This document shows, piece by piece, positions 5,978 through 15,631 of a stretch of DNA of 22,061 nt (its first letter is position 1; every line of letters begins with the position of its first letter). The position numbers and the translations under genes were made by a program. Under the pieces are notes generated by a model. It had not been told where the DNA came from and did no database searches. It was given only the letters and a program-made list of their open reading frames with translations. This DNA is from JBOHHM01 sp050725495 (GTDB lineage: Bacteria > Pseudomonadota > Gammaproteobacteria > Burkholderiales > Burkholderiaceae_C), in assembly GCA_050725495.1 (NCBI GenBank), contig JBOHHM010000175.1:1-22061 (forward strand), given 5' to 3'.

Positions 5978-8347
5978 CTAGTCGTAGTTGCTGAAGCGGC
6001 TGGGCGAGCTGGTCTGCTCGCGCAGGAATTGGTAGCGCGGAATATTGTCCTTGAGGGTTCTGAGCGGGCTGGAGCCGACGCGCGTGAAGCCCACGAACTC
6101 GAGCTGGAACAGCACGCGCTTGTTCGAGCTGGAAACGCTGCTTTGCAGCCGCTCCAGCACGATGCGGCCCAGCCAGCAGCCGGCATCGTACTCCAGGCCG
6201 ATGACGGAATCGATCAGCTTGCGGTCTTTCATGCTGTAGTTCATGCGGCCCACGCTGTACCAGCGGCCTTCGCCCAGCCCTTGGCCGGGCCGCAGATTCT
6301 CGTCCCTGGCGCCCCAGGGGGCGTTGAGCGGCCACTGCCAGCCCACGTCAAGCTGCTCGCTCACGCCGCGCTGCAGCCGGTAGGCCGCACTGAGCACACG
6401 GTAGTTGCCCGGATGGTAGCGCCCGCCGACGGTGGTGCGAATCGACTCGCGCGTCTTGGGGTTGTACTGAACGGTGGCGTCCAGCGTCCACTGCGGCGTC
6501 CAGTTGAGGGCGGCGCCCAGCAGCAGGTCGCTTAGGCGCTCGCTGACCGGCGCGCCGCCGGGCAGGGTGACGTTCTGATCCTTGAAACGCAGGCGCTGGG
6601 CCAGGCCAAAGCGCGCCGCCTCGGCCCCGGTCTCGGGGTCCAACAGCCGGGTCGTGACGCCCAGGGTCAGCAGGTTGCTGTCGGAGATGCGGTCGTGGCC
6701 GCCGAAGGCGTTTTCGGTATAGACGGTGGCGAAGTTGAAGTCATTGACGGCCGAATCGTAGTTGGGCAGCAGGCCCTGGTCGCGAAACGGGGTGTAGGCA
6801 TAGAAGGCGCGCGGCTCCAGGGTCTGGCGAAAGCCGCGGCCGAAGAAGCTGGCGTCGCGCTCGAACACCAGGCCGCTGTCCAGGCTGAAGGTCGGCACGA
6901 CGCGGCTGGCCGCCGTGGTGCCGTTGGCCAGCGCCGCATCGAACTGGTAGCGCGTTGCGTGAAGTTGCAATTTGGGCGTGATGAACCAGCCCGGGGTCAG
7001 CCACGGCCGGCTGAGCTGCGCCAGCGCGAAGCTGCGCTGGGCATTGGGCTGGCCGGTCAGCCGGCGCTCGGCCTCGAATTGGGTGTAGTCGCCATCGAGC
7101 GAGAAGTCGAAGCCGCCGACGGCGAAGCGCGCATAGCGCGCGGCCAGCTGCGGCAGCCGGTCGTAGGGCGGCGTGATGGGTGCCGTCACGTCCTGCAACG
7201 TCTGCCATTTGAGCGTGCGCAGCGTGCTCGAAAAATGACCGCGCGCCCAGCTCAGCAACACGTCGTTGGGCAGCAGGCGCTGGGTCAGCGAGGCGCTGGA
7301 GCGCGTGAAATCGCGCCAGTAGTTGTCGTCGCTGACCCGGTTCAGGTTCACATTGATGCCCAGCGCGCCAATCGCGCCGATGCCGCTGTCCAGCGTGCCG
7401 CTGTGGGTGGCGGCAAAGCCCCAGCGGTCGCGCTCGCGCAGACGGTCGCCGGGCATGTAGTCGGCGCGCAGCTGGCCGGCGTAGGCACGCTCCAGATAGC
7501 GGAACTCGCCGCCCAGGTCGACCCCGCGCTTGCTCATCAGGGCCGGGTAGAAGGTGGCGTCGCGGTTGGGCGCGATGTTCCAGTAGTAGGGCAGCGTCAG
7601 CTCCACGCCGTTGACATTGTCCAGGCCGATGGTCGGCGGCAGTACGCCCGACTTGCGCTCGTCGCTCAAGGGGAAGCTGAAGGAGGGGATGGGCAGAACG
7701 GGCACGCCCTTGAAGCTCAGCAGCGCGCCCTCGGCCTGGCCCACGTCTTCCTCGGTGTCGAAGCGGATGCTGCTCGCGCGCAGAATCCAGTCAGGCATCC
7801 AGCTCGGGCCGGGCCGGCGCTGGCAGGTCGTGTAGCTTGCGTTGCGCACGATGGCCCGCTTGTCGTCGATGAAGTCGATGCGGTCGGCCTCGCCGTAGGC
7901 ATCGTTCTTCAGGAAGCGGTAACGGGTTTCGTTGAAGAAGCCCTCGAACGAATCGACCTTGAGTTCGAGTTCCGAGCCCTCGTAGACATTGCCGGCGCGG
8001 TTGATCCTCACGTTGCCGCGGGCCTTGGCCAGATCATCGGGCTGGTAGTACTCGAGCCGGTCGGCCCGGATCACCGTGTCGCCGCGGCGCAGCTCGGCGT
8101 TGCCCTCGACCACGGTCTCCAGGTCGGGGCGGCCCGAGGCGCGCGCGCCGAACACGAAGGTCGGCAGCTGCTTGCGCTGCTCGTCTGAAATCTTCTCCTG
8201 CAGCAGCGGACTGGGCTTGAGCGCGAGCGGCGGCGCCTCGGCGTCCGCCGCCTGGGCCAGCGCGCCGTGCAGCAGGGCCCAGGCCACCAGGGCCACCGGT
8301 GTGCGCGCAAATCGAAAACGGGACGCCTGGCGTTTCAAGTCATGCAT
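5978..8347 (-). CDS. lptD: LPS-assembly outer-membrane protein LptD
   Basis: LptD is the beta-barrel that, with lipoprotein LptE, inserts lipopolysaccharide into the outer leaflet of the outer membrane. The 789-residue protein has a signal peptide (cleavage after AQA near 33), a periplasmic OstA/jellyroll domain (about 60-200, including AELRRGDTVIRADRLEYYQPDD and ARGNVRINRAGNVYEGSELEL), and a C-terminal barrel rich in alternating aromatic strands. It has exactly two cysteines: one in ASYTTCQ near the jellyroll/barrel junction and one in YDAGCWLGRI near the C terminus. E. coli LptD has four cysteines and two disulfides. The pair seen here would allow one interdomain disulfide, as known for shorter LptD forms. 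It heads the lptD-surA-rsmA set and is transcribed divergently from amgK. Confidence 0.95.
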   Translation of the reverse strand: MHDLKRQASRFRFARTPVALVAWALLHGALAQAADAEAPPLALKPSPLLQEKISDEQRKQLPTFVFGARASGRPDLETVVEGNAELRRGDTVIRADRLEYYQPDDLAKARGNVRINRAGNVYEGSELELKVDSFEGFFNETRYRFLKNDAYGEADRIDFIDDKRAIVRNASYTTCQRRPGPSWMPDWILRASSIRFDTEEDVGQAEGALLSFKGVPVLPIPSFSFPLSDERKSGVLPPTIGLDNVNGVELTLPYYWNIAPNRDATFYPALMSKRGVDLGGEFRYLERAYAGQLRADYMPGDRLRERDRWGFAATHSGTLDSGIGAIGALGINVNLNRVSDDNYWRDFTRSSASLTQRLLPNDVLLSWARGHFSSTLRTLKWQTLQDVTAPITPPYDRLPQLAARYARFAVGGFDFSLDGDYTQFEAERRLTGQPNAQRSFALAQLSRPWLTPGWFITPKLQLHATRYQFDAALANGTTAASRVVPTFSLDSGLVFERDASFFGRGFRQTLEPRAFYAYTPFRDQGLLPNYDSAVNDFNFATVYTENAFGGHDRISDSNLLTLGVTTRLLDPETGAEAARFGLAQRLRFKDQNVTLPGGAPVSERLSDLLLGAALNWTPQWTLDATVQYNPKTRESIRTTVGGRYHPGNYRVLSAAYRLQRGVSEQLDVGWQWPLNAPWGARDENLRPGQGLGEGRWYSVGRMNYSMKDRKLIDSVIGLEYDAGCWLGRIVLERLQSSVSSSNKRVLFQLEFVGFTRVGSSPLRTLKDNIPRYQFLREQTSSPSRFSNYD

Positions 8348-8451
8348 CAGTCAAGGCGTCCATCGCTCGGGTGAATCGGGATATCGGTCGGTCTGGTCAG
8401 CGGGCCCCTCCCGCCGCGTGGGGCAGACCGGGTTTGTAGAATGGATTATCC
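8348..8451. promoter_or_regulatory. divergent lptD/amgK promoter region
   Basis: These 104 bp separate the divergent starts of lptD and amgK and must hold both 5' signals. On the plus strand TAGAAT (8437-8442) is a good -10 match, but it lies only nine nt before the amgK ATG, which would give a nearly leaderless message. No -35 match is obvious, and no clear minus-strand promoter was recognised. Confidence 0.4.
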
Positions 8452-9543
8452 ATGAGCCCATCCTTTCCCTCCCCCCTGCCCGAAGCCCCCGCCGCCAGCG
8501 CCATCGCCTGGCCCGAACCGCAGCGCGAGGCCGCTTTCAAGGCCTGGTTGGCCGGCGTGGCCGCCAGCCATGGCCTCGAGCCCGCCAGCTTGCGCCCAGC
8601 CTCGGCCGATGCGAGCTTCAGGCGCTATTTGCGCGTCGACAAGGCCGCCGGGGGCAGCTGCATCATCATGGACGCGCCGCCGGCCCACGAAGACTGCCGG
8701 CCGTTCGTCAAGGTCGCCGGCCTGCTGGCCGATGCGGGCCTGCGGGTGCCCACCATCCTGGCATGGGACCAGGCCCAGGGCTTCATGCTGCTGTCCGACC
8801 TGGGCCAGCGGACCCTGATGGACGTGATCGAACCGCAGCAGCCCCAGGCCAACCAGGGCCTGTACCTGCAGGCGGTGGACGCGCTGATCGACTGGCAGCG
8901 GGCCTCGCGGCCGGGCGTGCTGCCGCCCTATGACGCGGCCCTGCTGCAGCGCGAGCTCTCGCTGTTTCCCGACTGGTATCTGGCAAAACACCGCGGCGTC
9001 GTGGTCGAGGGCAGCCTGCGCGAGACGCTGGATAGCCAGTTCAGGCTCATCGTGGAGCGCAATCTGGCCGCGCCCAACGTCTATGTGCACCGCGATTTCA
9101 TGCCCCGAAATCTAATGGTCGACGGCGGCCCGCGCCTGGGCATCCTGGACTTCCAGGACGCCGTTTATGGCCCCATCACCTACGACATCGCGAGCCTGAT
9201 GCGCGACGCCTTCCTGAGCTGGGACGAGGAGTTCGTGCTCGACATCACCGTGCGCTACTGGCAGAAGGCGCTCAAGGCGGCTCTGCCGGTGGACGCCGAT
9301 TTCGGCGAGTTCTACCGCGGCGTCGAATGGATGGGCCTGCAGCGCCACCTCAAAGTGGCCGGCATCTTCGCGCGGCTCACGCTGCGCGACGGCAAGCCCA
9401 AATACCTGGCCGACACGCCGCGCTTCATCGCCTACATCCGCGCCACCGCCAGCCGCTACCGCGAGCTGACACCGCTGCTGCGCCTGATCGATCAGGTCGA
9501 GGGCACGCAGGCCGCCAGCGGCTACGCATTCGGCCGGATCTGA
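8452..9543 (+). CDS. amgK: N-acetylmuramate/N-acetylglucosamine kinase AmgK (aminoglycoside phosphotransferase fold)
   Basis: AmgK phosphorylates MurNAc (and GlcNAc) at the anomeric position, the first step of the cell-wall recycling bypass that confers fosfomycin tolerance in Pseudomonas putida. The 363-residue protein shows the APH kinase core: SADASFRRYLRV (51-62, nucleotide-binding strands), the hinge-like LLSDLG (113-118), the Brenner motif VHRDFMPRNLMV (212-223) with catalytic Asp215, and the metal-binding DFQDAVYGPITYD (233-245). Its position divergent from lptD is the same as in Pseudomonas. There the partner nucleotidyltransferase murU follows directly; here rsmE follows instead and murU is not in the window. 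No clear ribosome binding site precedes ATG 8452. The substrate assignment rests on sequence and position, and another small sugar or amino-sugar is possible. Confidence 0.82.
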   Translation: MSPSFPSPLPEAPAASAIAWPEPQREAAFKAWLAGVAASHGLEPASLRPASADASFRRYLRVDKAAGGSCIIMDAPPAHEDCRPFVKVAGLLADAGLRVPTILAWDQAQGFMLLSDLGQRTLMDVIEPQQPQANQGLYLQAVDALIDWQRASRPGVLPPYDAALLQRELSLFPDWYLAKHRGVVVEGSLRETLDSQFRLIVERNLAAPNVYVHRDFMPRNLMVDGGPRLGILDFQDAVYGPITYDIASLMRDAFLSWDEEFVLDITVRYWQKALKAALPVDADFGEFYRGVEWMGLQRHLKVAGIFARLTLRDGKPKYLADTPRFIAYIRATASRYRELTPLLRLIDQVEGTQAASGYAFGRI

Positions 9544-9594
9544 CCCCATTCCATACAAATCAGCCCGACAGCCCAGACGGACAGGCCGTTAGTC

Positions 9595-9611
9595 GCTACC
9601 AAAACAATAGC
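9595..9611 (+). repeat. AT-rich 17-nt repeat, copy before rsmE
   Basis: GCTACCAAAACAATAGC, with GCTA and TAGC ends as inverted halves. It is followed by AACTCA, as is the copy at 11553; over 24 nt the two differ at two positions. It lies 10 nt before the rsmE start, overlapping the place where a ribosome binding site would be expected. Confidence 0.75.
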
Positions 9612-9621
9612 AACTCACCGG

Positions 9622-10353
9622 ATGCCGCGCTTTCACTGCCCCGCCCCGCTGACCGCCGGCGCGCTGCTGGAGCTGCCGCTCGGCGCCGCCCGCCATGTGC
9701 AGGTGCTGCGCCTGCAACCGGGCGACTCCATCACACTGTTCAATGGCGAGGGCGGCGAGTTTGGCGCCCGCATCGAACGCATGGGCCGCAGCGAGGTCCA
9801 GGTGCGCGTGCTCGCGCACGATCCCATCGAGCGTGAGGCCGAGCGCGCCGCGCACCTGGTGGTCGGCATGCCGGCCAACGAGCGCATGGACTGGCTGGTC
9901 GAAAAAGCCACCGAGCTTGGCGTGGCCTCGATCCAGCCAGTGACCGCCGCGCGCAGCGTGCTCAGGCTCAAGGGCGAACGCGCCGACAAAAAACTCGCCC
10001 ATTGGCGCGGCATCGCTGTCGCGGCCTGCGAACAATGCGGCCGCAACCGCGTGCCGCTGATCCACGAGCTGACGGACTTCGCCGACTGGGCCGCCTGGCT
10101 TCGGGCCCGGGCCGCCGACACCCCCGAGGCGCGCCTGCTGCTGTCGCTGCGCCCCGCCAGCCAAGCCCTGTCGCAGGCCTTGCCAGCCACCGGCGCCGTG
10201 ACCCTGCTCAACGGCCCCGAGGGCGGGCTGAGCCCGGCCGAAGAAGAGGCCGCCCTGGCCAGCGGCTTCGCCCCCGTGAGCCTGGGACCCCGCGTGCTGC
10301 GGGCCGAGACCGCGCCGATCGCCGCCCTGGCGGCGCTCAGCCTGCTGCGATGA
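9622..10353 (+). CDS. rsmE: 16S rRNA (uracil1498-N3)-methyltransferase RsmE
   Basis: Methylates N3 of U1498 in 16S rRNA on the assembled small subunit. The 243-residue protein is of normal length and has an N-terminal PUA-like part (beginning MPRFHCP, with HVQVLRLQPGDSITLFNGEG) and a C-terminal SPOUT domain with the knotted SAM site. Diagnostic segments are MDWLVEKATELGV (about 91-103), AACEQCGRNRVP, GPEGGLSPAE (198-207) and LGPRVLRAETA (221-231). No Shine-Dalgarno sequence is seen; an AT-rich repeat occupies that place. The transporter gene follows after six nt, so the two are probably co-translated. Confidence 0.94.
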   Translation: MPRFHCPAPLTAGALLELPLGAARHVQVLRLQPGDSITLFNGEGGEFGARIERMGRSEVQVRVLAHDPIEREAERAAHLVVGMPANERMDWLVEKATELGVASIQPVTAARSVLRLKGERADKKLAHWRGIAVAACEQCGRNRVPLIHELTDFADWAAWLRARAADTPEARLLLSLRPASQALSQALPATGAVTLLNGPEGGLSPAEEEAALASGFAPVSLGPRVLRAETAPIAALAALSLLR

Positions 10354-10359
10354 ACCCCG

Positions 10360-11568
10360 ATGAATAAAAACCTCTGGCTGCTCGCCATCTGCCAAGGCTT
10401 GTACCTGACCAACAACGTCACCTTCATCGCGATCAACGGGCTGGTCGGCCTGAGCCTGGCGCCGCTGGGCTGGATGGCGACGCTGCCGGTGATGGGCTAT
10501 GTGGTCGGCGGCGCGCTGTCCACCGGCCTGGTGGCGCGCACGCAGATGCGCTGGGGCCGCAAGACCTCGTTCCAGCTCGGTCTGGCCGTGGCCCTGGGTT
10601 CGGCCCTGTTGTGCGCCTATGCGGCGATAAGCCGGGACTTCTGGCTACTGTGCGCCGCCACCGTCGTCGCCGGTTACTACAATGCCAATGCCCAGCTCTA
10701 CCGCTTTGCCGCAGCCGAACTGGCTGCGCCATCGGCGCGCGAGAAGGCGGTCTCGCTGGTGATGGCCGGCGGGCTGCTCGGCGCCGTGCTGGGCCCGAAT
10801 CTGGCAGCGCGCACGCGTAACCTCTACGAGGTGCCGTTCGCCGGAGCCTATCTCGCGCTGGCCGCCGTGGCCCTGCTGTCGATCGCCATGCTGGCCTTGA
10901 TCGAGTTTGCGCCACCGCCTGAGAAGCATGCGTCGCAGGGCGGCCGACCGCTGGCCGAGATCATGCGCCAACCGGTCTTCATCGTCTCGGCCGCAAGCGG
11001 GGCGCTGGGCTTTGGGGTGATGAACCTTTTGATGGCGGCCACGCCGATCGCGATGCAGCAATGCGGCCTGCCGTTCTCGGACGCCGCGCTGGTGCTCGAA
11101 TGGCATGTGATCGGCATGTTCGCGCCGGGCTTTGTCACTGGCCATCTGATCAAGCGCTTTGGGGCCCTGCCCATCATGGGCGCGGGCGTGGCGCTGATGC
11201 TGCTGTGCATTGCCATCGCCTTGTCGGGCGTGGAGCTGCAGCAGTTCCTGCTCGCGCTGTTCCTGCTGGGCCTGGGCTGGAACTTCCTGTTCACCGGCAG
11301 CACGACGCTGTCGCTTCAGGCCTATGCGCCCGAGGAAAAGGACCGGGCTCAGGGCGCGCTCAACTTCTTCGTGTTTGCCACGCTGGCGCTGAGCTCGCTG
11401 GCCTCGGGCGTGCTGGTCACGACTCAGGGCTGGACCCTCTTGAACTATGGCTCGCTGCTGCCCGTGGCCCTGACCGGCGCGGCCCTGACATGGCTGGCAC
11501 TGCGCCGGCCCAGCCCCCAGCAGCGACAAGACCGGCTCGACACCGGCAAATCGCTACGCAAACAATAG
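10360..11568 (+). CDS. MFS transporter, substrate unknown
   Basis: A 402-residue integral membrane protein with about twelve hydrophobic segments in two halves separated by a charged loop near residues 186-205 (PPPEKHASQGGRPLAEIMRQP). The loop RTQMRWGRKTS after the second segment is a degenerate form of the MFS motif between helices 2 and 3. The second half has an FLLGLGWNFLFTGSTTLSLQAYAPEEKDRAQG stretch like helices and loop 10-11 of proton-coupled exporters. The substrate cannot be read from sequence; neighbours (rRNA methylation, cell-wall recycling) do not suggest one. The start ATG 10360 follows the rsmE stop by six nt without its own ribosome binding site, suggesting translational coupling. 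The final residues KSLRKQ and the stop codon are encoded by an AT-rich dispersed repeat. Confidence 0.88.
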   Translation: MNKNLWLLAICQGLYLTNNVTFIAINGLVGLSLAPLGWMATLPVMGYVVGGALSTGLVARTQMRWGRKTSFQLGLAVALGSALLCAYAAISRDFWLLCAATVVAGYYNANAQLYRFAAAELAAPSAREKAVSLVMAGGLLGAVLGPNLAARTRNLYEVPFAGAYLALAAVALLSIAMLALIEFAPPPEKHASQGGRPLAEIMRQPVFIVSAASGALGFGVMNLLMAATPIAMQQCGLPFSDAALVLEWHVIGMFAPGFVTGHLIKRFGALPIMGAGVALMLLCIAIALSGVELQQFLLALFLLGLGWNFLFTGSTTLSLQAYAPEEKDRAQGALNFFVFATLALSSLASGVLVTTQGWTLLNYGSLLPVALTGAALTWLALRRPSPQQRQDRLDTGKSLRKQ

Positions 11569-11569
11569 C
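11553..11569 (+). repeat. AT-rich 17-nt repeat, copy across the MFS stop codon
   Basis: GCTACGCAAACAATAGC, followed by AACTCA as in the copy at 9595. It supplies the last codons and the TAG stop of the transporter gene, so insertion or conversion of the repeat set the C terminus of that protein. Confidence 0.75.
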
Positions 11570-11615
11570 AACTCATGCCCATTCCACGGGGGCCGGAGGC
11601 CTGTTTGGTCTTGGC

Positions 11616-12461
11616 TCAGGCCGGAAACAGGTGCTCCAGCCAGTGCCGCAGCCGCTCCAGCACCGGCACGGGGTCGAGCTCGTTGAAGATCTCGTGGTAC
11701 AGCCCCTCGAAACCATGGGACTCGACCACCGCTCGCGGCGCCGCGGCCGCGAAGGCCCGGCTGCCAGCCGGATTGACCAGGCGGTCGGCGCCCGCGTACA
11801 GCAGCAGCGTGGGCACGCGCCACTGCGCGGCGCAGGCCACGGTGGCCGGCCCGCCTTCGGCGATGAAGCGGGCGAGCCGGCCCGAAATCCGGTCATGACA
11901 CAGCGGATCGGCGAGGTAGGCCGGTGCCACCGTCGGGTCGTGCGACAGGTACTGCGCGTCCAGCCCATTGCCCACGCGCAGGTTGGGCGCGATCCTGGGC
12001 AGCGTGGCCAGCAGCAGCTTCTGCAGCCCGTTGAGCCCCGGGTCCAGCGCCGGCGAGGACATCACCAGGCCCTGGACCGGCCGCAGGCCCAGCGAGACGA
12101 AACGGCCCACGACCAGGCCGCCCATGCTGTGGCCCAACAGGATCAGCGGCGTGCCCTGTTTCATGCGGGCGCGCGTGCTGTCCACCATGTCGGCGAGGTC
12201 GTCGAGCAAGCGCGTGTCCGACGGCAGGGCGCCGCGCGGGCCGCCCGATTCGCCATGGCCATACTGGTCGTAGCCGCGCACCGCAAAGCCCCAGTGGTTG
12301 AGTCGGCGCGCCAGATGGTCGTAGCGGCCCGTGTGCTCGCCCAGGCCATGGACCAGGATCACGACGCCGCGCAGGGCCCGGCCGTCCGACAGCGGCCAGT
12401 CGTGCAGGGCCAGGTTCTCGCCATCGATGGCGGTGTAGGTGGAAAGAATCGAGTCGCTCAT
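11616..12461 (-). CDS. serine alpha/beta hydrolase, monoacylglycerol lipase/lysophospholipase type
   Basis: A 281-residue cytoplasmic hydrolase of the Hydrolase_4 group. The oxyanion-hole segment VHGLGEHTGRY (37-47), the nucleophile elbow LGHSMGG (109-115, Ser112), the acid in YAGADRLVNP (Asp226) and the base in GLYHEIFNE (His256) make a complete catalytic triad. This arrangement with HGLGEH and YDQYGHGESGGPRG is typical of monoacylglycerol lipases and lysophospholipases acting on single-chain esters. The exact substrate is inference. ATG 12461 is preferred to a TTG at 12464, as it begins MSDS; the ribosome binding site is weak. The gene follows the M20 peptidase by 21 nt and is probably co-transcribed with it. 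Confidence 0.88.
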   Translation of the reverse strand: MSDSILSTYTAIDGENLALHDWPLSDGRALRGVVILVHGLGEHTGRYDHLARRLNHWGFAVRGYDQYGHGESGGPRGALPSDTRLLDDLADMVDSTRARMKQGTPLILLGHSMGGLVVGRFVSLGLRPVQGLVMSSPALDPGLNGLQKLLLATLPRIAPNLRVGNGLDAQYLSHDPTVAPAYLADPLCHDRISGRLARFIAEGGPATVACAAQWRVPTLLLYAGADRLVNPAGSRAFAAAAPRAVVESHGFEGLYHEIFNELDPVPVLERLRHWLEHLFPA

Positions 12462-12482
12462 CAAAGCCAGGCGTGATGATGC

Positions 12483-13958
<1,476 letters not shown>

Positions 13959-14066
13959 GGGGGGAGTTTCTCCGGGAGCGGGCGCAGGCGCTGGCCCGCA
14001 GCGGCCTCTACTGTACCTGTGCGAGCCGGTGCCGGCTAGAGTGAAGAAATCCCCTTGGAGACTGCG
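13959..14066. promoter_or_regulatory. divergent promoter region between the M20 peptidase and DUF72 genes
   Basis: This 108-bp spacer separates two divergent genes and should hold both promoters. TAGAGT at 14037-14042 is a weak -10 candidate for the plus strand. No reliable -35 box or operator was recognised. Confidence 0.3.
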
Positions 14067-14930
14067 ATGACCCCCAAAATCCGCGCCGAAGATTCCGAAA
14101 CCCGAATGATCCGCGTCGAAGGCGTAGAGGCCCGACGCATCCGCGTCGGGGTCGGCGGCTGGACCTACGAGCCCTGGCGCAACAACTTCTTCCCCGAAGG
14201 CCTGCCGCGCAGCCGCGAGCTGCACTATGCGAGCCGCCAGCTCACGGCCATCGAGATCAATAGCACCTACTACAGCAACCAAAAGCCCGCGAGCTTCGCG
14301 AAGTGGCGCGACGAAACGCCCGAGGGTTTCATGTTCTCGCTCAAGGCCTCGCGCTACGCGACCCATCGCAAGCGGCTGGCCGACGCGGGCGAGGCGATCG
14401 AGCGCTTCGTGGCCAGCGGCATCAGCGAGCTCGGCGACAAGCTCGGCCCCATCGTCTGGCAGTTCATGCCGAGCAAGCCCTTCGAGCCCGAGGACTTCGA
14501 GGCCTTCCTGGCCCTGTTGCCAAACAACGTGGACGGCCTCGCACTGCGCCATGTGCTCGATGTGCGGCATGCCAGTTTCAAGACGCCCGACTACCTGAAG
14601 CTGGCGCGCCAATACAAGTGCGCAAGCGTGTTCACCGACGCCGACGACTACCCCTCGTTCGCCGACCTGAGCGCCGATTTCGTCTACGCGCGGCTGATGC
14701 GCAGTGACGCCAAGCTCAAGACCGGCTATGCCCCGAAAGCGCTGGACCGCTGGGCCGAGGCCGCGAAGACGTGGGCCGCAGGCGGCGAGCCCGATGAGCT
14801 GCCGCGTGTGCAAGACCGGGGCCAGGCGGCCAGGCCGCGCGAGGTCTTCATGTTCTTCATCAATGGCGCCAAGGAGCGCGCGCCGGCCGCAGCGATGGCA
14901 TTGCTCAAGCGCTTGGCGGTCGAGGCATAG
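14067..14930 (+). CDS. DUF72 domain protein (YecE family)
   Basis: A 287-residue protein of the DUF72 family, a TIM-barrel-like fold of unproven function. Family marks are RVGVGGWTYEPWRNNFFP (about 26-43), AIEINSTYYSNQKPASFAKWRDETPEGFMFSLKASRYATH, the KLGPIVWQFMP strand and the late FVYARLMRSDAKLKTGY and FFINGAKERAP segments. The start ATG 14067 has GGAG six nt upstream (14057-14060). An in-frame TTG at 14055 overlaps that site and is rejected. The first 23 codons are an imperfect 30-nt tandem repeat in front of the conserved domain, so the N terminus is extended relative to the core. It converges with the methyltransferase gene; the two stops are 20 nt apart. Confidence 0.88.
   Translation: MTPKIRAEDSETRMIRVEGVEARRIRVGVGGWTYEPWRNNFFPEGLPRSRELHYASRQLTAIEINSTYYSNQKPASFAKWRDETPEGFMFSLKASRYATHRKRLADAGEAIERFVASGISELGDKLGPIVWQFMPSKPFEPEDFEAFLALLPNNVDGLALRHVLDVRHASFKTPDYLKLARQYKCASVFTDADDYPSFADLSADFVYARLMRSDAKLKTGYAPKALDRWAEAAKTWAAGGEPDELPRVQDRGQAARPREVFMFFINGAKERAPAAAMALLKRLAVEA
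14076..14149 (+). repeat. imperfect 30-nt tandem repeat at the start of the DUF72 gene
   Basis: Two 30-nt units, 14076-14105 and 14106-14135, encode KIRAEDSETR and MIRVEGVEAR, and a third partial unit encodes RIRVG, which is the beginning of the conserved domain. The second unit begins with an in-frame ATG at 14106, so the ancestral start may have been there or closer to the domain. Confidence 0.65.
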
Positions 14931-14950
14931 TCGTGAGGGCCGCGCTCAGC

Positions 14951-15631
14951 CTATCGGCTCGAAGAACTCCGGCCCGGCCCGGACGCTCGTTCGAGAACGC
15001 CGCTGGCGATGTAGACGCTGCCCATCAGCGTGGTCTGCACGCTGAGATCGCCAATCCATGCGCTGAGCTTGTCCCAAGGCTGGCCCAGCCCCTCGAATGA
15101 GGTCACGGAGTGCGCCGCGGCCGGCAGCACGAACAGGTTGACCGGCCAGGCCCAGGGCGGCGCCCACTTCAGCCCCGAGGCAACCACGTGCGCGCCTGAT
15201 TTGAGGTGCTGCATGACGTTGGCAATGGCCTCAGGTCGGCGAAGAATGTCATGGGTGAAATGAAACAGAGCCGCGTCTGCCTTCACCGGTATCTCGGCCA
15301 GCTCGACCGGCGAGCACAGCAGGGTGACGTTGTCCCAGCCCTGCTGGGCGACTCGCTGTTGCGCTTGTTGCATCATCTCGGGACACTGTTCGATGCCGAC
15401 AATCCTGCCTTTGGTGCCAAGCCCCTGCTGCAGCAAGGCAAAGCTCAGACCTGTGCCGCAGCCGACATCCAGCACCGTGTCGCCAGGCCGAAGCGCGAGT
15501 TCGCAGATCGCGTCGCGCCGGATCGGCTCGAACAAAGCCATCTCGAAGTCGTAGACGCTGGCGCGGCGACGGTACTGCGCAAGCGCAGCCTTGCGGTCGG
15601 GTGCCTGCCCTGGCTCTCTGATGTTGGTCAT
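14951..15631 (-). CDS. class I SAM-dependent methyltransferase
   Basis: A 226-residue methyltransferase of the UbiE/phospholipid N-methyltransferase-like group. Motif I is TVLDVGCGTGLS (52-63), the acidic ribose-binding residue is in VGIEQCPEMM (Glu81), and LCSPVELAEIP and ALFHFTHDILRRP correspond to motifs II-III. YRRRASVYDFEMALFEPIRRDAI near the N terminus resembles the opening of menaquinone/ubiquinone and phosphatidylethanolamine methyltransferases. A hydrophobic stretch around residues 160-175 (PWAWPVNLFVLPAAAHS) could contact membrane or a lipid substrate. The acceptor is unknown. The start is secure: GGAG lies seven nt upstream of ATG 15631. It faces a gene-poor region upstream and converges with the DUF72 gene. 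Confidence 0.87.
   Translation of the reverse strand: MTNIREPGQAPDRKAALAQYRRRASVYDFEMALFEPIRRDAICELALRPGDTVLDVGCGTGLSFALLQQGLGTKGRIVGIEQCPEMMQQAQQRVAQQGWDNVTLLCSPVELAEIPVKADAALFHFTHDILRRPEAIANVMQHLKSGAHVVASGLKWAPPWAWPVNLFVLPAAAHSVTSFEGLGQPWDKLSAWIGDLSVQTTLMGSVYIASGVLERASGPGRSSSSR

Noticed and set aside
4741..5994. 417-codon plus-strand open frame opposite surA
   Set aside because: Composition is a shadow of surA codon bias; no domain and no ribosome binding site.
6695..8188. Long plus-strand open frame antisense to lptD
   Set aside because: Ala/Gly/Arg-rich with no recognisable motif, and lptD on the other strand is certain.
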